Source: Chryseosolibacter sp964532595
GTDB lineage: Bacteria > Bacteroidota > Bacteroidia > Cytophagales > Cyclobacteriaceae
Direction: 5' to 3'
DNA length: 64,000 nt
NCBI GenBank assembly: GCA_964532595.1
Contig: CAZHIQ010000001.1
Span: 1-64,000, forward strand
The notes under the pieces are model-generated. The model searched no databases. It was not told the origin of the DNA and saw nothing but the letters and a program-made list of their open reading frames with translations. The position numbers and the translations under genes were made by a program. Shown piece after piece: positions 60,342 through 64,000 of this stretch (the stretch's first letter is position 1; each line of letters begins with the position of its first letter).

Positions 60342-60746
60342 ATGATGTGGAAGAAAATACTTGGGATATTCAGGAAAAAAAGAAAAACGACCGCGCCGAA
60401 GAACGGCAAGTGGAAACAGTTTAACAAGCACGCGGTCCTTATTGCAGAAGGGTATTACGAAAATGACATCAAACACGGTCCGTGGAAGCAATTCTATGAG
60501 ACGGGCGAACTCCTTCTCGAAGAACACTATGAGCGGGGAATGCTGCACGGCCGCTATGCGACCTATCATCCCAATGGCCGGCTTTTCAGTGAGGGTACTT
60601 ATCAGCACGGCAAACGCCAGGGCCGCTTCAACGTATACGACCACGAAGGCAACCTGGTAAGACGCATGGTCTTTATCAACAACCAGTTGGCTGAAGATGT
60701 AGATGTCCAGTCACTGAAGGTCGGGGTAAAGGCCACCGTGGCCTGA
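60342..60746 (+). CDS. MORN-type repeat protein (YwqK family)
   Basis: A 134-residue soluble protein with about five MORN_2-like repeats (NGKWKQF, HGPWKQFYETGELL, HGRYATYHPNGRLFSEG, QGRFNVYDHEGNL). Such proteins are often labelled 'toxin-antitoxin YwqK antitoxin', but no toxin gene is adjacent. The N-terminal 20 residues are very basic. A shared upstream motif suggests that it is a target of the preceding two-component system. Function is otherwise unknown. Confidence 0.85.
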   Translation: MMWKKILGIFRKKRKTTAPKNGKWKQFNKHAVLIAEGYYENDIKHGPWKQFYETGELLLEEHYERGMLHGRYATYHPNGRLFSEGTYQHGKRQGRFNVYDHEGNLVRRMVFINNQLAEDVDVQSLKVGVKATVA

Positions 60747-60837
60747 TCAATCATCTCTTTCAGCATTATAAAGGAACCGGTGCTTCATCGCACTGGCACA
60801 AAAATTTCGTCGCTTTTCCGTTCAGGACGTCAATCGT

Positions 60838-61560
60838 ATGGAGCAGCATGGCGATGATTTCGTGATACTGGTTCCCGTTTTCAACGAAGAAGCGTGCATA
60901 CCGCGACTTCAACGAGAGCTTATTGCCTTTCTGGGCAAGTCGCCTGTCTCGACATCCGTGCTTTTTATCAACGATGGTTCGCACGACGAATCTCAACGTC
61001 TGATGGAAACTTGTGTCGCCTCCGACCACCGATTCAAGTTGATCAAGCTATCGCGAAACTCGGGCTTAAGCGCCGCGCTCAAGGCAGGGATAGATCATTG
61101 CCAATGCCGGTGGATCGGTTACCTCGACGCCGATCTTCAAACGACGCCTCTCGATTTCATCGTGCTGATGAATCATATCCACAACTATGATCTCGTCACA
61201 GGGATACGCACCCAGCGCAACGACAACCGCATCCGGAAAGTGTCCTCCCGGGTTGCCAACCGTTTCAGACGGATGATTATCCACGACGAAATCGAAGACA
61301 CGTGCTGCCCGTTGAAAATAGGACGGGCCGAAATTCTCAAGTCCCTCCCCTTCTTTCATGGTATGCATCGATTCATTCCCGCCCTTGTTCAGATGGTAGG
61401 AGGCACTGTGAAGCAGGTACCGGTCAGACACTTCCCGCGTATTGAAGGAGTAGCCAAGTACAATATGCGCAACCGCCTGGTCGGCCCCTTTCTTGATACA
61501 CTCGCGTTTCGCTGGATGCAGCAACGTTATATTCGCTACGAAATCGAAAAAGCCATGTAA
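60838..61560 (+). CDS. GT2 glycosyltransferase, polyprenyl-phosphate type
   Basis: A 240-residue family 2 glycosyltransferase resembling dolichol/undecaprenyl-phosphate sugar transferases. The nucleotide-binding N-terminus (LVPVFNEEACIPRL) and FINDGSHDES, with the DAD metal site in YLDADLQTTP, are visible. Unlike ArnC/GtrB it has no evident C-terminal membrane helices. It likely loads a sugar onto undecaprenyl phosphate for the downstream GT39 enzyme. Its stop overlaps the next start (TAATG). Confidence 0.9.
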   Translation: MEQHGDDFVILVPVFNEEACIPRLQRELIAFLGKSPVSTSVLFINDGSHDESQRLMETCVASDHRFKLIKLSRNSGLSAALKAGIDHCQCRWIGYLDADLQTTPLDFIVLMNHIHNYDLVTGIRTQRNDNRIRKVSSRVANRFRRMIIHDEIEDTCCPLKIGRAEILKSLPFFHGMHRFIPALVQMVGGTVKQVPVRHFPRIEGVAKYNMRNRLVGPFLDTLAFRWMQQRYIRYEIEKAM

Positions 61561-62204
61561 TGCGCGACTACTGGGTTTACGGCATTGGCTTTCTCGCCCA
61601 GATACTCTTCGGTCTTCGGATGATCATCCAATGGCTCCACGCAGAATGGTCTCGCAAACCCCTTGCCCCTGCACTCTTCTGGTACACCAGCCTCACCGCG
61701 TCCGCTCTCTTTCTCGTTTATGGCATGCTTCGTCATGACGTTGTTATTGTCGCCGGACAATTCCTGTCGTACTACATTTATGTTCGCAATCTGCAGATTG
61801 GTGGGTCATGGATACGAATTGACAAACGAGCCCGCTGGTTGTTTCTCATACTCCCTCTTGTACTGTCACTCTATTATGGACGACATCCAGACACCACTAT
61901 TGCCGCTCTTCTTCCGGCTGATGGCCGCTATTCCTTTGCTATCGTATTGGGAGGAATTGGTCAGGCTCTTCTTAATATCCGTTTTCTCTATCAATGGTGG
62001 GTTGCCGAGACTACCGGGGAAAGTGTACTTCCGGTTGGCTTCTGGCTACTGAGCATTGTGGGATGTATACTTCTCCTGGCATACGCAGCCTATCGCAGTG
62101 ACCCAGTGCTTCTGATATCGCAAGGAATGGGGGGAATGATGTACGTCCGCAATCTCACCCTTTTGCGACACGCACGCATTCGAGGGGGCCGACAGGAAGC
62201 CTGA
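61560..62204 (+). CDS. membrane protein with two LAB_N (lipid A synthase N-terminal) domains
   Basis: A 214-residue membrane protein built from two tandem LAB_N-like units: residues 5-80 (FLAQILFGLRMIIQWLHAEW...) and 125-200 (IGQALLNIRFLYQWWVAET...), each with three hydrophobic segments. LAB_N is found at the N-terminus of LpxB and stand-alone in lipid A or polyprenyl lipid gene clusters, where a flippase or partner role is suspected. It is coupled to the GT2 gene and faces the GT39 gene convergently, forming a surface-glycan set. Confidence 0.85.
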   Translation: MRDYWVYGIGFLAQILFGLRMIIQWLHAEWSRKPLAPALFWYTSLTASALFLVYGMLRHDVVIVAGQFLSYYIYVRNLQIGGSWIRIDKRARWLFLILPLVLSLYYGRHPDTTIAALLPADGRYSFAIVLGGIGQALLNIRFLYQWWVAETTGESVLPVGFWLLSIVGCILLLAYAAYRSDPVLLISQGMGGMMYVRNLTLLRHARIRGGRQEA

Positions 62205-62215
62205 CAAACGAATGA

Positions 62216-62240
62216 CGCCTGCCCGCCGTGGCAGAATGAC
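62216..62240. repeat. REP-like repeat, inverted single copy
   Basis: On the minus strand this reads GTCATTCTGCCACGGCGGGC followed by AGGCGTCATTCG. It matches the repeat unit near 32160 (GTCATTCCCGCCACGGCGGG) with few changes. It lies between the convergent LAB_N and GT39 genes. Confidence 0.5.
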
Positions 62241-62242
62241 AT

Positions 62243-63724
62243 CTAGAACGACGAGGTCTTTTCGGGCGGATGAATCCACAGATCACTGATGACAAATAGC
62301 TGAAACTCGCGTAGCAGCTGCCCACGATAATAGACAGGAAATCGAAACTGCCCCCGGATCGAGTCGTAAGAAAGCCGGTCCGACAGGTCGCGCATAGCGG
62401 TTACGTATATGCCCGAGGCACGACGTGGAGCCGGTAGGCGCCGGGCGGCCCACACGTCGAACTGATTCATGCGTCTTCCAAGGTTAAGGCAATGGACATC
62501 GTACTTGCGGGTATAAAAGGCGAGTTCAGAAGCGGTGTGATAGTCGTCCGTGAAAATCTCCGTCGCCTCGGGAAAGGCTGACTGCAACTCACGCACTTTA
62601 CCGGCCAGCGCACTCCATCCGGTCATGCGTTTTAATCCGTCGTTTTTCACGGGAAGGACTTCGGGCATCCCCATCCGATCAAAAAAAACTGGGAAGAGCA
62701 GAAAGGCTACCACCGCCAGAGACAGTATGGATAATGCTGCGGCAGCGATCCTGGCTCTCGAACGCACAACAGCCGACGCCATAATCAGGGGCAGAGTCGC
62801 ATAGGTGACCGCCGGCCAGTTGACTTCCGTGCGTTTGAACACGGAGATAAGGAAGAAGATAGCGACAGTAAAAATTGCTGGATAAAGCAACATCTGCAGC
62901 GACCTCCGTTCGCTGACCAAAGCGACGATGGTTTGACGAAAGTCGCGCGACAGAAAAAGCAGAAGGAGAAACGGTGATATCATTCCGACAATTCCGGCCA
63001 GGAATTCCAGGATATAAATTGCGGAACTGCGCCAGCTAAATTCCTGTCCGTTAGTAGCCAGCGCATTCACATGTCGGACTGACACCCAGTCGTGTCGCAG
63101 ATTCCAGATCACCACCGGCAGGAACAAGGTAGCGCCTGTGACCACCATAACGAGAAGCCCCCGACCCTGGCGACGTTGAAGCGAAGGCCACAGACCCACG
63201 ACCGCAAAAAGGAAAAAGAACATCGCGTACTTCGACAGGCATCCGAAGCCGAAACACAAGCCGGCATAGATCCAGTCGCGGGCACTTTTCCTTCTCAACG
63301 CCCGGAAAAACATCAGAAAGGTCAGTAGCCAGAACAGCAACAGCGGTGTATCTGTCAGAAAGAACGTGGAAGGCAGAATGAAGAACGGTGAGGCCGATAG
63401 AATAACGACTGCCCACCGCGCAATACGGTGGTCGTCAAAGAGTTCAAGCGCAAGACGAAAACACACCCAAAGCGTGGCGATGCCGAAGGCGAGTGCTGTG
63501 AGCCGGACAACAACATCATGATGTGGAAAGACTGTTGTTAATGTATTGATCCATCCGGTCAACGGAGGCTTCGAGTAATACGACCAATCCGGGTACTGCC
63601 CCCAAACCCAGTATTGTGCTTCTTCGGAGTACAGATCATACCCGGAGAAGATGAAACCAAGCTTTACCAGAAAGTAAAGCGCGAGGTAACCGCGAAAGAA
63701 ACCTACATCGGCACGGCCGTTCAT
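62243..63724 (-). CDS. GT39/ArnT-like membrane glycosyltransferase
   Basis: A 493-residue polytopic membrane glycosyltransferase of the ArnT/PMT superfamily, with about eleven hydrophobic segments. The first periplasmic loop contains YSEEAQYWVWG (acidic catalytic residues) and SYYSKPPLTGW, the family signature. The soluble C-terminal part contains RTEVNWPAV and a globular tail. Such enzymes transfer a sugar from undecaprenyl phosphate to lipid A or surface polymers. It is the probable acceptor-side partner of the convergent GT2/LAB_N pair. Confidence 0.9.
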   Translation of the reverse strand: MNGRADVGFFRGYLALYFLVKLGFIFSGYDLYSEEAQYWVWGQYPDWSYYSKPPLTGWINTLTTVFPHHDVVVRLTALAFGIATLWVCFRLALELFDDHRIARWAVVILSASPFFILPSTFFLTDTPLLLFWLLTFLMFFRALRRKSARDWIYAGLCFGFGCLSKYAMFFFLFAVVGLWPSLQRRQGRGLLVMVVTGATLFLPVVIWNLRHDWVSVRHVNALATNGQEFSWRSSAIYILEFLAGIVGMISPFLLLLFLSRDFRQTIVALVSERRSLQMLLYPAIFTVAIFFLISVFKRTEVNWPAVTYATLPLIMASAVVRSRARIAAAALSILSLAVVAFLLFPVFFDRMGMPEVLPVKNDGLKRMTGWSALAGKVRELQSAFPEATEIFTDDYHTASELAFYTRKYDVHCLNLGRRMNQFDVWAARRLPAPRRASGIYVTAMRDLSDRLSYDSIRGQFRFPVYYRGQLLREFQLFVISDLWIHPPEKTSSF

Positions 63725-63796
63725 AATGGATTAACGCCAGCGGAGAAAGCTGACAAAGGATATGCCCGCAGCGGGTGCTGAGGTAAGGGAAAGAAG

Positions 63797-63870
63797 TGGG
63801 CCCAGCAGGGCACGATCCTGCGACCCCATGATTATGAGTCATGTGCTCTAACCAGCTGAGCTATGGGCCC
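63797..63870 (-). tRNA. tRNA with CAU anticodon (Met or Ile2)
   Basis: A 74-nt cloverleaf on the minus strand. Acceptor GGGCCCA/TGGGCCC with discriminator A; D-arm GCTC...GAGC with CAGCTGGTTA; anticodon arm CATGA-CTCATAA-TCATG; T-arm GCAGG/CCTGC. CAU with no encoded CCA could be elongator Met or, after lysidine modification, Ile2; I cannot decide. The T-loop is ATCGTGC, with A54 and U58 in place of the invariant U54 and A58. Confidence 0.88.
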
Positions 63871-63901
63871 TTCCAGCCATTGGTGGCCGAAATATGAGGG
63901 G

Positions 63902-63932
63902 CAATTTTACGGATTAATGCCGGATTGTACAA
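63902..63932 (-). promoter_or_regulatory. promoter of the CAU tRNA
   Basis: On the minus strand TTG (63932-63930) is followed after 20 bases by TAAAATTG (63909-63902), one mismatch from TAnnTTTG, at the correct spacing. Transcription would begin about 25 bases before the tRNA. Confidence 0.55.
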
Positions 63933-63949
63933 CTCCGCGGAAAGCATCT

Positions 63950-64000
63950 CTAAAAAAACACGCGATAGCCTTTCGCACCTTCCGGATTACCCGTTGACGA
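63950..64000 (-). other. possible 3' end of a gene entering from the right edge
   Basis: On the minus strand one frame is open from the window edge to a TAG at 63950-63952, with last residues GNPEGAKGYRVFF. It is too short to identify and may be chance. Confidence 0.2.

Noticed and set aside
60342..60746. Toxin-antitoxin module suggested by the YwqK 'antitoxin' family name
   Set aside because: No candidate toxin gene flanks it; the name reflects MORN repeats only.
1..64000. CRISPR arrays, prophage, insertion sequences or integrative elements
   Set aside because: No regularly spaced direct repeats, transposase, integrase or phage structural genes were seen; repeats present are short palindromes.

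Overview
The window comes from a Bacteroidota chromosome, most likely order Cytophagales. The evidence is three proteins with type IX secretion (T9SS) sorting tails, a PorP/SprF-family outer-membrane protein, a DnaG without zinc ligands as I recall from this phylum, and several upstream regions with the Bacteroidetes -7 element TAnnTTTG and no clear Shine-Dalgarno sequence. Most genes are ordinary chromosomal housekeeping or catabolic genes, tightly packed. I see no prophage, insertion sequence, integrase or CRISPR array.

Layout. 0.2-8.6 kb (minus): two Tat-type secreted enzymes (Gfo/Idh/MocA, PhoD), a sulfatase, a CstA-like peptide transporter, an FAD oxidoreductase and tryptophan 2,3-dioxygenase. 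8.6-16.9 kb: glutaryl-CoA dehydrogenase, a DUF1573 protein, TrpS, 4-hydroxyphenylpyruvate dioxygenase, a phosphohexomutase and an amino-acid/Na+ symporter. With the dioxygenases this makes an amino-acid catabolism theme. 16.9-20.3 kb: a widespread protein of unknown function and FadD. 20.4-20.85 kb: an RNA-only unit with two tandem class-II tRNA-like structures carrying very large variable arms. 20.9-27.6 kb: an Lrp regulator, then sufBCDSE-sufT-brxB for Fe-S cluster assembly. 27.7-32.7 kb: a sugar epimerase, CysH and a small TIGR03032/acyl-carrier-protein/P450 cassette with an adjacent unknown gene. 32.9-37.1 kb: a secreted FG-GAP protein with a type-B T9SS tail and its PorP/SprF partner. 37.1-47.5 kb: pterin enzymes, aconitase, Nudix, SurE, RibBA, DnaG, ApbC and NifU. 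47.5-56.6 kb: a T9SS-exported M43 protease, Ddl, a PASTA protein, another T9SS protein, a site-2 protease and a HAD phosphatase. 56.4-60.7 kb: small ORFs, a Gre/Rnk factor, a histidine kinase with an NtrC-type regulator, and a MORN-repeat protein. 60.8-63.9 kb: a GT2/LAB_N/GT39 surface-lipid glycosylation set and a CAU-anticodon tRNA.

The strongest candidate for something undescribed is the pair of tRNA-like RNAs at 20475-20788 (minus). Each has a 7-bp acceptor stem, a D-loop with GG, an anticodon-like hairpin and a standard TTCGAAC T-loop. The variable arm is about 70-80 nt; its sequence differs between copies, yet both versions can fold into hairpins. The pair has its own promoter and terminator. 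Secondary leads are the ACP/P450 cassette, an ATTACCCA motif shared by the two-component operon and the MORN gene, an 11-bp perfect inverted repeat around the M43 protease promoter, and a REP-like palindrome family found at gene 3' ends.
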